Assembly: GCA_963666415.2 (NCBI GenBank)
Contig: CAXXPD010000003.1
Coordinates: 1,116,001 to 1,180,000 of the forward strand
DNA length: 64,000 bases
Source: Bin87 sp963666415
GTDB lineage: Bacteria; Chloroflexota; Dehalococcoidia; Lucifugimonadales; UBA3495
Direction of reading: 5' to 3'
Positions 36,949 to 44,831 of this stretch are shown piece by piece. Each line of letters begins with the position of its first letter. Position 1 is the first letter of the stretch. The translations under genes and the position numbers were made by a program. The notes beneath the pieces are model-generated. The model did no database searches. It was given only the letters and a program-made list of their open reading frames with translations, and was not told the origin of the DNA.

Positions 36949-37959
36949 CCGCTGACCCTGATATACGGAAAGTCCCGTCCGCTCTGTACCACCGACTCAT
37001 AGATTCGCTTGCCTACGCGGCTTAAAAAGCGTAAAGCCCAGTTGGGGCCATCGTAATGGTGGTAGGCGGCGTAGAAATCGCTGACCAGTACTCCGGAGAA
37101 TGACTCGCCCAGCGCTTCGTCCACCACCGCCTTGCCCCGACCCCGCCGCAGGAAGTAGCGTTCGGTGGGGGTGCTGAAAGTCCAGACGTAACCGTTGTTC
37201 CCATTTTGACGCCAGCCGGTTTCGTCGGCGTGGACCACTGGGCTGGCGCGGATGCGGTCCAGGATCGCGGCCACCGCTGGTTGGGCCTGTTGCGCGGTCT
37301 GGTGAATGGCGCTCACAATGGCCCCCACGCTGAGGCGCAGCTGATGGACGGTGCACGGATACCACTGGATGCTGCGGATCGGCAGGCGCCCTTCTTCCCG
37401 CAACGTGGCGATGCGGCTGAGCACGTTGACGCCCAGGCGTTGGCGCCCCAGTGCCACGCCGTCCAGTTGTGCTGGGGGTATGCAGCGGCGTCGACACGCT
37501 GGGCAGGTCCTGGCGATGCAGACATGCTCGGTGACTTGCACCGGAACCACCGGCAACTCGATGACTTCCCGGGTGCGCTGGACCCAGCCGCCAGTCAGGT
37601 GCGTCCCGCAATCGGGACAGCTCTCCACCACGTGCTCCACCCGATGGGTCGGTGTCATGCGCCGGCGGGCGAAGCCGTGGCGTCGCTGCTTGCTGGGCTG
37701 CTGCTGCGCTGGCGGCGGGCGGCCCGAACTGGACTTGAGGCCGGGCATTCGGGGCGGGCCGCCCGGTTTCGCCTGGCCTTCCAGTTCGGCAACCCGCCGC
37801 TCCAGCCGTACAATCATCACCTGCAACTCGGCAATGACCGCCTGTTGCTGCACGATGATGGCGATGAGAACATCGCGACTGGCGGTGGTCAGGTCAATTT
37901 CGGTATCCACTCCCTCTATATGACATAACCACCGCCACCCGTGCCAGCGTCTGGCAGCC

Positions 37960-39203
37960 CGCCTTCGGCCAATTTACTTCACCAAGTCTTGTATGTTGAA
38001 TGAGGACTTCACAGAGGTGGAGTGGGTGCGGCAGACCGATCAAGTCTTGGTCATCAAAGACCGTTGTTCAGCGAGGGTCGCCGCACCCGTCCCCAAAGAG
38101 CCCGAACAGTTGCCTGGGCCGAATCGAGCCCGCATCGTGCAAGAACGGGCCAGTACTCCACTGGGACTTCATAGGAGGCAATCATGGGGCAAGAAGGAAT
38201 CTACGTAGGCATTGACGTCGCAAAGGCCAAGGTGGACGTTGCCGTCCGGCCCACGGGCGAGAGATGGGAGGTTCCCCGCGACGAAGCAGGAATCCCGCAG
38301 TTGGTTTCCGAGATGAAGACCCTCGGACCGTCATTGGTGCTGCTGGAGGCTACGGGCGGCCTGGAACTACCGCTGGTGGCTGCTCTGGCCGCCGAGGCAC
38401 TGCCGGTGGTCGTCGTCAACCCGCGCCAGGTGCGGGACTTCGCCAGGGCTACTGGGAAGTTGGCCAAGACCGACGCCCTGGACGCCGCCGTGCTGGCCCA
38501 CTTTGCTGAGGCGATCCAGCCCCCCGTGCGTCCTGCGCGACGCCGAAACCCAGGAGCTCAACTCCCTCACTGCCCGGAGGCAGCAGGTGATGACGATGCT
38601 GGTCTCGGAGAAGAACCGCCTCGGCGCCGCCACCAGCGCCGTCCGTCCCCGCATTGCGGCCCACATCACCTGGTTGGAGCAGGATCTAAACGACCTTGAC
38701 CAAGGCCTGCGACCGATGCTCCGGCAGAGTCCGGTGTGGCGGGAGAAGGACGACCTCCTGCGCACCGTTCCCGGCGTGGGTGAGCAACTCTCCCTCACGC
38801 TGCTGGCCAACCTGCCCGAGTTGGGCACCCTTGACCGTCGTCAGATCGCCGCACTGGTGGGCGTGGCTCCCTTCAACCGCGACCGCGGCGCCATGCGGGG
38901 CAAACGGCACGTCTGGGGCGGACCCTCCCGGGTCCGAGCTGTCTTGTACATGGGGACGCTGGCTGCCACTCGCTTCAATCCCGTCATCCGGGACTTCTAC
39001 CAGCGGCTGCTGGCCGCCAGTAAGCCGAAGAAGCTGGCTCTGGTCGCTTGCATGCGCAAGCTGCTCGTCATCCTCAACGCCATGCTCAAGCAGCGCTCAT
39101 CCTGGAGGGACATCACTCCGGCAATCGTCGTTACTTCCTCTTGACATCAAACACAGTTGCTGAACAGTTACCTCGCCTTCGGCCAATTCACCTCACCAAG
39201 TCT
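37960..39203. repeat. 30-bp direct repeats bracketing the IS110 gene
   Basis: A 30-bp sequence beginning CGCCTTCGGCCAATT occurs at 37960-37989 and again at 39174-39203 with two mismatches. The right copy is part of the IS66 terminal region. An extra partial IS66-like end (CTGAACAGTTAC) lies at 39160-39171. The repeats enclose the IS110 transposase gene, so they may mark a duplication made on its entry. Nothing else was seen at 37990-38183 or 39145-39159. Confidence 0.65.
38184..39144 (+). pseudogene. IS110-family transposase, frameshifted
   Basis: IS110 transposases use a DEDD RuvC-like domain with an RNA-guided site choice in the family members studied. The first frame (ATG 38184 after an AGGAGG site) gives YVGIDVAKAKVDVAV, LLEATGGLELPLVAAL and KTDALDAAVLAHFAEAIQPP. 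A one-base shift near 38525 moves the rest to the frame that reads RDAETQELNSLTARRQQ, VPGVGEQLSLTLLANLPELG and ALVGVAPFNRDRGAMRGKR (C-terminal Tnp20 region with the catalytic Ser zone). It ends at 39144. Probably inactive. Confidence 0.85.
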
Positions 39204-39221
39204 GAACTGTTACGTGGATGC

Positions 39222-40392
39222 CAGGGTCTTTCAGTTTTCAAGGATTGGCCAAGCCAAGGATGGCTAAGGCTTGGCCAGGCGCCCAGCCGATGCGCCGTAT
39301 TGCCGCCGCGATGTTGGTCTCTCCACCGCTCCGCAGCAGTCCCAAGACCACGTTGCGCAATGCCGCCATCACCTGAGGCGCCGCCCCGGTTCTCACCTGG
39401 GATGCGTCCTCCCCCAGGGTCACATCCCGGACGTAGTGCAGCCGGTTCTCAATTCCCCAGTGGCCCCGTACATACTCCAGCAGTTTCCCCGGCCCGGTCT
39501 CCCTCCCCAGGCTGGTGATAGCGTAGCGCGTCTCCATAGACACGCTCCCCTTCTGTTCCACCCGCCGCCGCACTTGGCAGACCTGCCGCACCCCGGGCCA
39601 GTCCAGGTATTCATTCAGCGCCTCCGTAGCCCGCAACTGCCTCGTCTCCCAGCGATCCCCGTGACGGCCCCGCCGCCGGGCCTGCCGGTACTGGGCTCCC
39701 CACACCGGCTCCGCAAACGCCAAGGCAATGGCATCGTACAGTTCCCGCTGGTTCTTTTTCACGATGACCAGATAGTCACCCCCAGCGTCCAGCAACTGTT
39801 GGCAATAGTCCCGCTGACAATACAAGGCATCCCCGGTAATCACGTTACCCGCCACCGGCAGCAGTTCCGCGGTCAGTTGCCGGGCCGTTGTCAGTTCCCC
39901 CTGTACCGGCCCCACCCCCCTTTTGCCCTACCACCAGGCTGGATTCGTGAGCATATCCGGCCACCAGGCGCACCCCGGGCAACTCTTGGCCGTGAATCCC
40001 CCGCAGGGCTTTGCCGTCCACCGCAATGGCGCTCCCCTCCGGCAGTCCCGCCCGGCTCCACCCGGCCAGAGCGGTCTCGAAGGCGGCCGCGTCCAGCCGA
40101 CGGAATACGGTATGAAGGCTGCCCACCGCTGGCGTCCTGGGCCGGGTGAAACCCATGGCCTGCACCGTGGCGGCATCTTGCTGGCGGCCCCATTGATGAA
40201 TCGCGTAGAGGCTGCGGGCCCCGGAGAGCATGGCGCAGACGGCCAGCGTCAGGATGGCCGGCAGAGGATGACGCCGTCCCCGCAATCCCCGGGGGTCCGG
40301 CACCGAAGCCAGGACGGCGGGCAGGCTTTGCGCTAGTTCCGTCGTGTTCATACCCCCAGTCTAAGGCTTCTTCTGAAAACTGAAAGACCCTG
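39222..40392 (-). mobile_element. ISAs1-family element, second type
   Basis: Inverted ends CAGGGTCTTTCAGTTTTC (39222) and CAGGGTCTTTCAGTTTTC (minus strand from 40392) are flanked by the 10-bp duplication ACGTGGATGC at 39212-39221 and 40393-40402. The target overlaps the last two bases of IS66 and its 8-bp duplication, so this element arrived after IS66. It differs from the two ISAs1 copies at 30626 and 41878. Confidence 0.92.
39238..40351 (-). pseudogene. ISAs1-family transposase, second type, frameshifted
   Basis: The N-terminal part (ATG 40351, SLPAVLASVPDPRGLRGRRH, AIAVDGKALRGIHGQ with the first Asp) runs to about 39915. In a run of six G on the coding strand the frame changes, and the rest reads ELTTARQLTAELLPVAGNVITGDALYCQ (second Asp), YLVIVKKNQRELYDAI, and RGHWGIENRLHYVRDVTLGED (Glu), ending at 39238. 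A single-base slip in the G run explains the break; it could also be a sequencing error. Confidence 0.87.
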
Positions 40393-40410
40393 ACGTGGAT
40401 GCGGATGAGG

Positions 40411-40439
40411 TTGACAACCTAGTTGCGTCAGGGTAGTAT
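40411..40439 (+). promoter_or_regulatory. sigma70-type promoter for DAHP synthase operon
   Basis: TTGACA at 40411-40416 and TAGTAT at 40434-40439 with a 17-base spacer. The start point is expected around 40446-40450, so the leader ORF at 40450 would have almost no 5' untranslated region. The box begins 8 bases after the target duplication left by the insertion sequences, so it survived their arrival. Confidence 0.8.
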
Positions 40440-40449
40440 TTCCCTCGAA

Positions 40450-40554
40450 ATGAACGTAACCTGCCGCCAAATCACTCGGGGCTTCTATTACCCGTTTTAT
40501 TATTACGCTTACCGCAACACGGTCGGCGTAAGTCCGGTGTGTGAAGCCCGATAA
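40450..40554 (+). CDS. aromatic-rich leader peptide of the DAHP synthase attenuator
   Basis: A 34-codon ORF from ATG 40450 to TAA 40552-40554. Codons 12-21 read FYYPFYYYAY, that is two Phe and six Tyr in ten codons. It lies between a consensus promoter and a U-tract terminator upstream of a DAHP synthase gene, the classic place for a control peptide whose translation senses charged Tyr/Phe tRNA. The ORF covers the first two of four pairing segments. No Shine-Dalgarno sequence precedes it, and the predicted transcript start falls at or just before the ATG, so it is probably read as a leaderless message. No such leader was recognised from memory for this bacterial group. Confidence 0.85.
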   Translation: MNVTCRQITRGFYYPFYYYAYRNTVGVSPVCEAR

Positions 40555-40611
40555 TTCAGGGGACAATCACTTTGGCAGGACTTCAGCCGGACACAGGCTG
40601 GAGTCTTTTTT
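40477..40611 (+). promoter_or_regulatory. transcription attenuator with alternative stems
   Basis: Segment 1 CGGGGCTTC (40477-40485) can pair with segment 2 GAAGCCCG (40543-40550). Segment 2 region GTCCGG plus TGAAG (40532-40546) can instead pair with segment 3 CTTCA and CCGGAC (40581-40592), which would block the terminator stem. The aromatic codons lie just after segment 1, so a ribosome stalled there masks segment 1 and frees 2:3 pairing (read-through). A ribosome reaching the TAA at 40552 masks segment 2 and lets 3:4 form (stop). Confidence 0.82.
40579..40611 (+). terminator. intrinsic terminator of the attenuator
   Basis: GACTTCAGCC (40579-40588) pairs with GGCTGGAGTC (40596-40605) through ten base pairs (one G-U), a seven-base loop, and a run of six T at 40606-40611. 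It lies 48 bases before the DAHP synthase start. Confidence 0.88.
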
Positions 40612-40659
40612 ATTACGACAGCCTGAATGCTCCGGCAACGAACGAGGAGGACACTCAAT

Positions 40660-41709
40660 ATGGTTAGTTCACCCGCCAAGGACGTCAATGTAATGAGCAA
40701 CAACGCTTTGATACGACCTTCTGAACTGGAGGCCCGTATCCCGCTGACGGCCAAGGCCGAGGCATCGGTGCTGGCCGGGCGTCAGCAGCTGGAGGCCGTG
40801 TTAAACGGCGAAGACGAACGGTTCGCGGTCATCGTTGGCCCCTGCTCGATCCACGACAACCGGGGCGCGCTGGATTACGCAGAACGCTTGAAGCCCCTGG
40901 CCGACCAGCTCAGCGAACGGCTGCTCGTCGTGATGCGAGTCTATTTCGAGAAACCCCGCACTACCGTGGGCTGGAAGGGTCTCATCTACGACCCCAACCT
41001 GAACGACACCTACCAGATCGAAGACGGGTTGCACCGTGCCCGTCAGTTGCTGCTCGAAGTAGCCGAAACCGGCCTGTACTCCGCCACCGAGTTCCTGGAC
41101 CCCATCGTGCCCCAGTACCTTTCCGACCTGGTGACCTGGGCCGCTATCGGGGCTCGCACCACCGAGAGTCAGACGCACCGGCAGATGGCGTCGGGACTGT
41201 CGATGCCGGTCGGGTTCAAGAACGGAACGGATGGCGACCCGCAAACGGCGGTGGATGCGTTGGTGGCGGCCAGCACGCCCCAGGCCTTCCTGGGAATTGA
41301 CCACCACGGCCAGGCGTCCATCGTTGAAACCCGCGGAAACAACAACTGCCATCTGGTCATGCGTGGCGGACGCAGCGGCACCAATTTCGACGCCCGCTCC
41401 ATTGCCACGGCGCAGGAGGCGCTTCGCAAGTCCAGCGTGCCACCGCGCATCGTGGTGGATTGCAGCCACGGCAACTCCAACAAAGACCACACCCGGCAGC
41501 ACATTGCCTTCGAGGATGTGATTAGCCAACGCCTCGCCGGTAACAGCGACCTGTTGGGGGTTATGCTGGAAAGCAACATCAACCCAGGGGCGCAGAAACT
41601 GGCCGAAGACCCATCCGTGCTGGAATACGGCGTGTCCATCACCGACTCCTGCATCGGTTGGGACGAAACGGTAAAGCTGCTGGAGTGGGCATACGAAGAG
41701 CTCGGCTAA
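40660..41709 (+). CDS. aroG: 3-deoxy-7-phosphoheptulonate synthase, class I
   Basis: This enzyme joins phosphoenolpyruvate and erythrose 4-phosphate in the first step of the shikimate pathway. The 349-residue product fits the AroF/G/H group: AVIVGPCSIHD near residue 57, MRVYFEKPRTTVGWKGLIYDP, ATEFLDPIVPQYLSDLVTWAAIGARTTESQ, GFKNGTDG, VMRGGRSGTNF, and VDCSHGNSNKD near residue 270. The ATG at 40660 follows a GAGGAGG site. Feedback type (Phe, Tyr or Trp) was not read from sequence; the Tyr/Phe-rich leader suggests Tyr and Phe control at the transcript level. Symbol given for the family. Confidence 0.93.
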   Translation: MVSSPAKDVNVMSNNALIRPSELEARIPLTAKAEASVLAGRQQLEAVLNGEDERFAVIVGPCSIHDNRGALDYAERLKPLADQLSERLLVVMRVYFEKPRTTVGWKGLIYDPNLNDTYQIEDGLHRARQLLLEVAETGLYSATEFLDPIVPQYLSDLVTWAAIGARTTESQTHRQMASGLSMPVGFKNGTDGDPQTAVDALVAASTPQAFLGIDHHGQASIVETRGNNNCHLVMRGGRSGTNFDARSIATAQEALRKSSVPPRIVVDCSHGNSNKDHTRQHIAFEDVISQRLAGNSDLLGVMLESNINPGAQKLAEDPSVLEYGVSITDSCIGWDETVKLLEWAYEELG

Positions 41710-41740
41710 TCGCCGGGCTTTCCCACCACTGCAACGAGCA

Positions 41741-41782
41741 CGCACAGCCCCTTTTCCGCGTAGCGGAAAAGGGGCTGTGCGC
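41741..41782. terminator. long GC-rich hairpin after DAHP synthase
   Basis: CGCACAGCCCCTTTTCCGC and its exact complement form a 19-bp stem with a loop of about three bases. No long U-tract follows, so it may act as a bidirectional or rho-assisted stop, or as an mRNA 3' stabiliser. The ISAs1 copy lies about 95 bases downstream. Confidence 0.7.
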
Positions 41783-41877
41783 GTTACCGGTTGGCTCGAT
41801 TGCTGGATAATATCACTGGAGAATATTGCTGGAGGATACCAGGGAAACCGGGACGTAACGGGGAGGCATCGCGGGTT

Positions 41878-43107
41878 CAGGGCAATCGCGTTTTAGCTGC
41901 GTAGGACTTTTAGCAGGTAGTCCTCCTTCCAGCCGGCCTGGAGGCGTTTCCCCTGGATGCCCACCTTCAGGCTCGTTTCGTTCTTGAGCAGATTGTGCGA
42001 AACCTGCCGCAGCGTGGCCAGGTTCTGCGGAGCGTGGTCCTTGCGGATCCGGCAATGGTCTTCCCCAAAAGTCACGTCCAGGCTCCAGTGCAAGGAGTTC
42101 TCGATGCTCCAGTGAGTGCGCACCACCTTCAGCAGTCGCTCCGCCGGGGCATCCAGGCTGCTGATGTAGTACCGGGGCTGCACCGTGGTCCCTGCCGGCG
42201 TCTCCCAGCGGCCCACCACCTTGACCACCGAGCGCAGGCCGGGCCAGTCCTGCCCGGTGCTCAGGTACTCCAGGCAAGATGGGTCGCTGATTGTCCAGCA
42301 CTCCCGACGTTCTATCCTTCCGTGGTCTTTGTTCAGGGTGGTGGCGTAGTCATGGGGCACTCCCCCGAAGCCGAACTCCTCCGCTCCCTCGAACCGGTCC
42401 CGCACGTCTTCATACAGTTGACCTTGGTTCTCCTTCAGCGCCAGCACGTAGCCGGCTCCCCGGTCCAGAATCCCCTGGGCGATCTCCTGCTGGCAGCCCA
42501 TGGCGTCGATGGTGACGATGCACCCCTTCAGTTCCAGCATTGGCAGCAACTGGGGGATCGCGGTGATTTCGTTGGACTTCTCCGCGGTCTTCACCTGCCC
42601 CAGGGTCAGCGTGTTGGCCGAGGCCCAGGCGCTGACCAAGTGGATGGCCCGCTTGCCCACATTGCGGTCGTGGGAACGCCGTACCGTCTTGCCGTCGATG
42701 GCCACCACTTCCCCGGGGATCAGGTCGGACACCGCCTGGGTCCAAGCCATGAAGCACTGCTGGAACTGCTCCGGGTCCAGCCGGGAGAAGACGTCGCCGA
42801 AGGTGTCGTGGGACGGGATGCCGTGGGGCAGTTCCAGGAAGGTCTGGAACCATTCCAGCTTGCTCTTGCCGAACAATTCGATGTAGACCCAGGAGTCGGC
42901 GCCGCAGATGACGGCGCAGATGGCAATGGCAATGATGTCCAGCAGCTGGTGCCGCTTGCACCGGTCGATCCTGGGGTCCTCCAACGTCCCGAAATAATCC
43001 ATAATGGACGCGCCCTTCCCCTCTCTCATCACTCCTCCCCTCTCCCCTTCATATCACTGGACTCGCATGCCTGGCCAAGTCTACCAATCTATAACGCGAT
43101 TGCCCTG
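41878..43107 (-). mobile_element. ISAs1-family element, copy 2
   Basis: 1230 bp with CAGGGCAATCGCG inverted ends and the 10-bp duplication ATCGCGGGTT at 41868-41877 and 43108-43117. Almost identical to the copy at 30626-31855; the few differences seen are silent. Same orientation as that copy, 11 kb away. Confidence 0.93.
41893..43002 (-). CDS. ISAs1-family transposase, copy 2
   Basis: Protein identical to that of copy 1: MDYFGTLEDPRIDRCKRHQL start, DGKTVRRSHD, TIDAMGCQQEIAQG and HWSIENSLHWSLDVTFGED catalytic blocks. The gene fills the element, with its start near the right end and its stop near the left end. Identity of the two proteins indicates very recent transposition or gene conversion. 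Confidence 0.92.
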   Translation of the reverse strand: MDYFGTLEDPRIDRCKRHQLLDIIAIAICAVICGADSWVYIELFGKSKLEWFQTFLELPHGIPSHDTFGDVFSRLDPEQFQQCFMAWTQAVSDLIPGEVVAIDGKTVRRSHDRNVGKRAIHLVSAWASANTLTLGQVKTAEKSNEITAIPQLLPMLELKGCIVTIDAMGCQQEIAQGILDRGAGYVLALKENQGQLYEDVRDRFEGAEEFGFGGVPHDYATTLNKDHGRIERRECWTISDPSCLEYLSTGQDWPGLRSVVKVVGRWETPAGTTVQPRYYISSLDAPAERLLKVVRTHWSIENSLHWSLDVTFGEDHCRIRKDHAPQNLATLRQVSHNLLKNETSLKVGIQGKRLQAGWKEDYLLKVLRS

Positions 43108-43234
43108 ATCGCGGGTTGCCGTCAGGGGCTGGCCGGCAACCACCGTGATATAATCCCGTAAAGGCCACATCGACGCGAGTGCAGCACATATTGTGCATCG
43201 ACGCTCGCCTTCGCTTATACAAGGAGGCCGGCAT

Positions 43235-43822
43235 ATGTTTCCCACCGTTAGCCTCAGCACAGAAGTTTCCCGGGAGGACGTTTCACGCCTCCGCGACTGG
43301 TTACGAGACCCGGAGGTCAGTTCCCTCTGGTACGGCAACGATGATAACGACGGCCACGCGTTGCACATCGGATACGCTCCGGAGCAGATCACCGACGCCG
43401 ACGACGAAGCCTGGAGTCAGGTCTTCCATCAGGATGAGCGGCGCATTTACTCTCTGTACGCCACCGACGAAGCGCACATCGGGGAAGCGCAATTGCTGGT
43501 CGAATGGCCCCTGCAAGAGGCCCAACTGTTCATCATGATCGGACGCAAAGACTTGTGGCACCATCATTACGGAACGGCGGCGTTGATTGCCACGCTGGAC
43601 GAGGCGTTCGAGAACCTGGAGCTGCACCGCGTGTGGGTCGATGTACCGGAATACAACGAGCACGCGTTGCAGATGTTCCGGCATCTGGGTTTCGTGCTGG
43701 AAGGGCACCTGCGTCGTACTCACCGCAAAGATGGAAACTGGTATGACTCCTTTGCGATGGGTTTGCTTTCGGACGAATACCATCGTCGACGCGACCGGGT
43801 GCTGGCTCAATACAGCGCCTGA
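43235..43822 (+). CDS. GNAT family N-acetyltransferase
   Basis: A 195-residue protein of the RimJ/RimL-like GNAT branch, which transfers acetyl from acetyl-CoA to amines. The fold is visible in LRDWLRDPEVSSLWYG near residue 20, the beta-strand IGRKDLWHHHYGTAALIATLDEAF (acetyl-CoA loop, Q/RxxGxG-like), and LHRVWVDVPEYNEHALQMFRHLGFVLEGHLRR near residue 135. The ATG is preceded by AAGGAGG. An ATCGACGC direct repeat and a near-palindrome lie in the 60 bases upstream and may be regulatory. The substrate is unknown. Confidence 0.87.
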   Translation: MFPTVSLSTEVSREDVSRLRDWLRDPEVSSLWYGNDDNDGHALHIGYAPEQITDADDEAWSQVFHQDERRIYSLYATDEAHIGEAQLLVEWPLQEAQLFIMIGRKDLWHHHYGTAALIATLDEAFENLELHRVWVDVPEYNEHALQMFRHLGFVLEGHLRRTHRKDGNWYDSFAMGLLSDEYHRRRDRVLAQYSA

Positions 43823-43928
43823 CCGCAATATTCACCCGACCGCCGCACGCATTGGCAATGTGGGGATGACGCCAAACATCCAGCCCCATGAGGCGGGTGC
43901 GCCGGCCCGGGCGTCGGAGGACTGAACT

Positions 43929-44639
43929 ATGCCAGTTATCACCATCAACGGAGTTATTGGCAGCGGCACACTGGAAATCGGCCACATGGTGGCCCAGAAC
44001 ATGGGCATCAACTACGTTGACCGCTACATCTTCTCGGAGGCGGCGCGCCTGGTCGGCTCACCCATCGGCCAGATGATTGAGAAGGAGCAACGGGTCATCC
44101 CCTTCCGCGAGAAGGTGGCCCGCTTCATGCAAACAGTGCTGGAACGTTCCGCCGTCGCCGGAGCCGGCGCCGAGCCATACTTCGGCCGGGGCATCGAAAT
44201 GCTGCCGGCGGAAGCTTATACGGAGCTGGTGTCGGATGCGGCTTCAACCTCCGCAGTTCACGACCGGGCGTTCATCGGCGCCACTACCTCCGTCATCAAG
44301 GACCTCGCCGCCGCTGGCGATGTGGTGATTATCGGTCGTGGCAGCAACATGATCCTGGCGGACACCCCCGGTGTGGTCCACGTCGGTTTGGTGGCGCCGA
44401 TGGATGTGCGTATTGACACGATGGCCAAGCGCGAGATGTTCAACCCGGAGGAAGCGCGTGCCTACTCTGAAGAGCTGGAAAACGCGCGCGTGACGTTCTA
44501 TCGGAAGTTTTTCCGCATCAACGCCAACGACCCAACCAAGTATCACCTAATGCTGAACATCGGACGGATTTCTCAGGGTACCGCGGCTGAGATTATCGGC
44601 CACGCCGCCGCTGACATCGTGGGAAAGCCAGTCGGATAA
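43929..44639 (+). CDS. cytidylate kinase-like family protein
   Basis: A 236-residue P-loop protein of the cytidylate-kinase-like group. The nucleotide loop is GVIGSGTLEIGHMVAQ at residues 8-23, with Thr-Leu in place of the usual Lys-Ser/Thr of a Walker A motif. GDVVIIGRGSNMIL near residue 130 and VHVGLVAPMDVRIDTMAKRE are typical of the group. The missing Walker Lys suggests altered nucleotide handling. A hairpin terminator follows at 44700-44731. Confidence 0.78.
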   Translation: MPVITINGVIGSGTLEIGHMVAQNMGINYVDRYIFSEAARLVGSPIGQMIEKEQRVIPFREKVARFMQTVLERSAVAGAGAEPYFGRGIEMLPAEAYTELVSDAASTSAVHDRAFIGATTSVIKDLAAAGDVVIIGRGSNMILADTPGVVHVGLVAPMDVRIDTMAKREMFNPEEARAYSEELENARVTFYRKFFRINANDPTKYHLMLNIGRISQGTAAEIIGHAAADIVGKPVG

Positions 44640-44699
44640 GTATGTTGCCGTCCGTCGCGTTTTTTCGGGCCACCCCGACATGCAGCAGCCAAACGATAC

Positions 44700-44731
44700 A
44701 CCGGGCGTCTACTCGGCGCCCGGTATTTTGT
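44700..44731 (+). terminator. intrinsic terminator
   Basis: ACCGGGCG (44700-44707) pairs with CGCCCGGT (44717-44724), followed by a T-rich stretch. It separates the kinase-like gene from the rhomboid gene. Confidence 0.78.
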
Positions 44732-44831
44732 TGGTCCGACCGACCGATATGTGGTGCCTGGGTATCCCGGACCGGAAGCCGGTAACCGTTGCCTTCGCTT
44801 GGCTAGCAGCCAGCCTGATGAGCAGTTAGCC

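Larger units (their letters stand above)
30466..37041 (+). mobile_element. IS701-like divergent element with nested ISAs1, IS21 and copy C
   Basis: Ends CTGGACTTTACG at 30466 and CTGGGCTTTACG on the minus strand from 37041 are flanked by the 5-bp duplication TTGGG at 30461-30465 and 37042-37046, inside the IS66 transposase gene. Three later insertions lie inside: ISAs1 (30626-31855), IS21 (32048-34457) and copy C (35495-36948). Taking them out leaves an element of about 1.5 kb. Copy C has no clear target duplication, so its junctions may have changed after insertion. Confidence 0.85.
25627..37910 (-). pseudogene. IS66 transposase (TnpC), split in three by insertions
   Basis: The pieces read on the minus strand are 37910-37042 (N-terminal leucine-zipper-like region, zinc ribbon with CPDCG and CPACRRRC, and catalytic VVHADETGWR and GVLVSDFYAAYHHYDGP), 30460-30405 (QRCWAHLLRDIHDLVALYP), and 26057-25627 (DTALAQWAAAVHQLY to SDNNPAERSLRHVVISRKI). 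Joined at the duplicated target sites they give an unbroken frame of about 450 residues: YDGPKQRCW at the first joint and LYPKDTALAQW at the second. The gene was therefore intact when the inner elements arrived. Confidence 0.88.
25619..39213 (-). mobile_element. IS66-family element carrying nested insertions
   Basis: The ends are inverted repeats GTAACTGTTCAGATTTG at 25619 and GTAACAGTTCAGACTTG on the minus strand from 39213. They are flanked by the 8-bp direct repeat GTGGATGC at 25611-25618 and 39214-39221; 8 bp is the duplication size known for IS66. Inside, the transposase gene is split by two elements (26058-30399 and 30466-37041), and an IS110 gene lies between the transposase start and the right end. 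Removing the two insertions with one copy of each 5-bp duplication restores an open transposase frame. Confidence 0.88.

Noticed and set aside
25619..39213. CRISPR array from the many repeats
   Set aside because: The repeats are insertion-sequence ends and copies; there is no regular short repeat-spacer pattern and no cas gene.
30626..43107. Composite transposon made of the two ISAs1 copies carrying the DAHP synthase gene
   Set aside because: Each copy has its own 10-bp target duplication, so they entered separately; a composite would show one duplication at the outer ends.
44751..44831. ATG 44751 as rhomboid start
   Set aside because: It would add 27 residues with no family likeness right after a terminator; TTG 44832 gives the normal rhomboid N-terminus.
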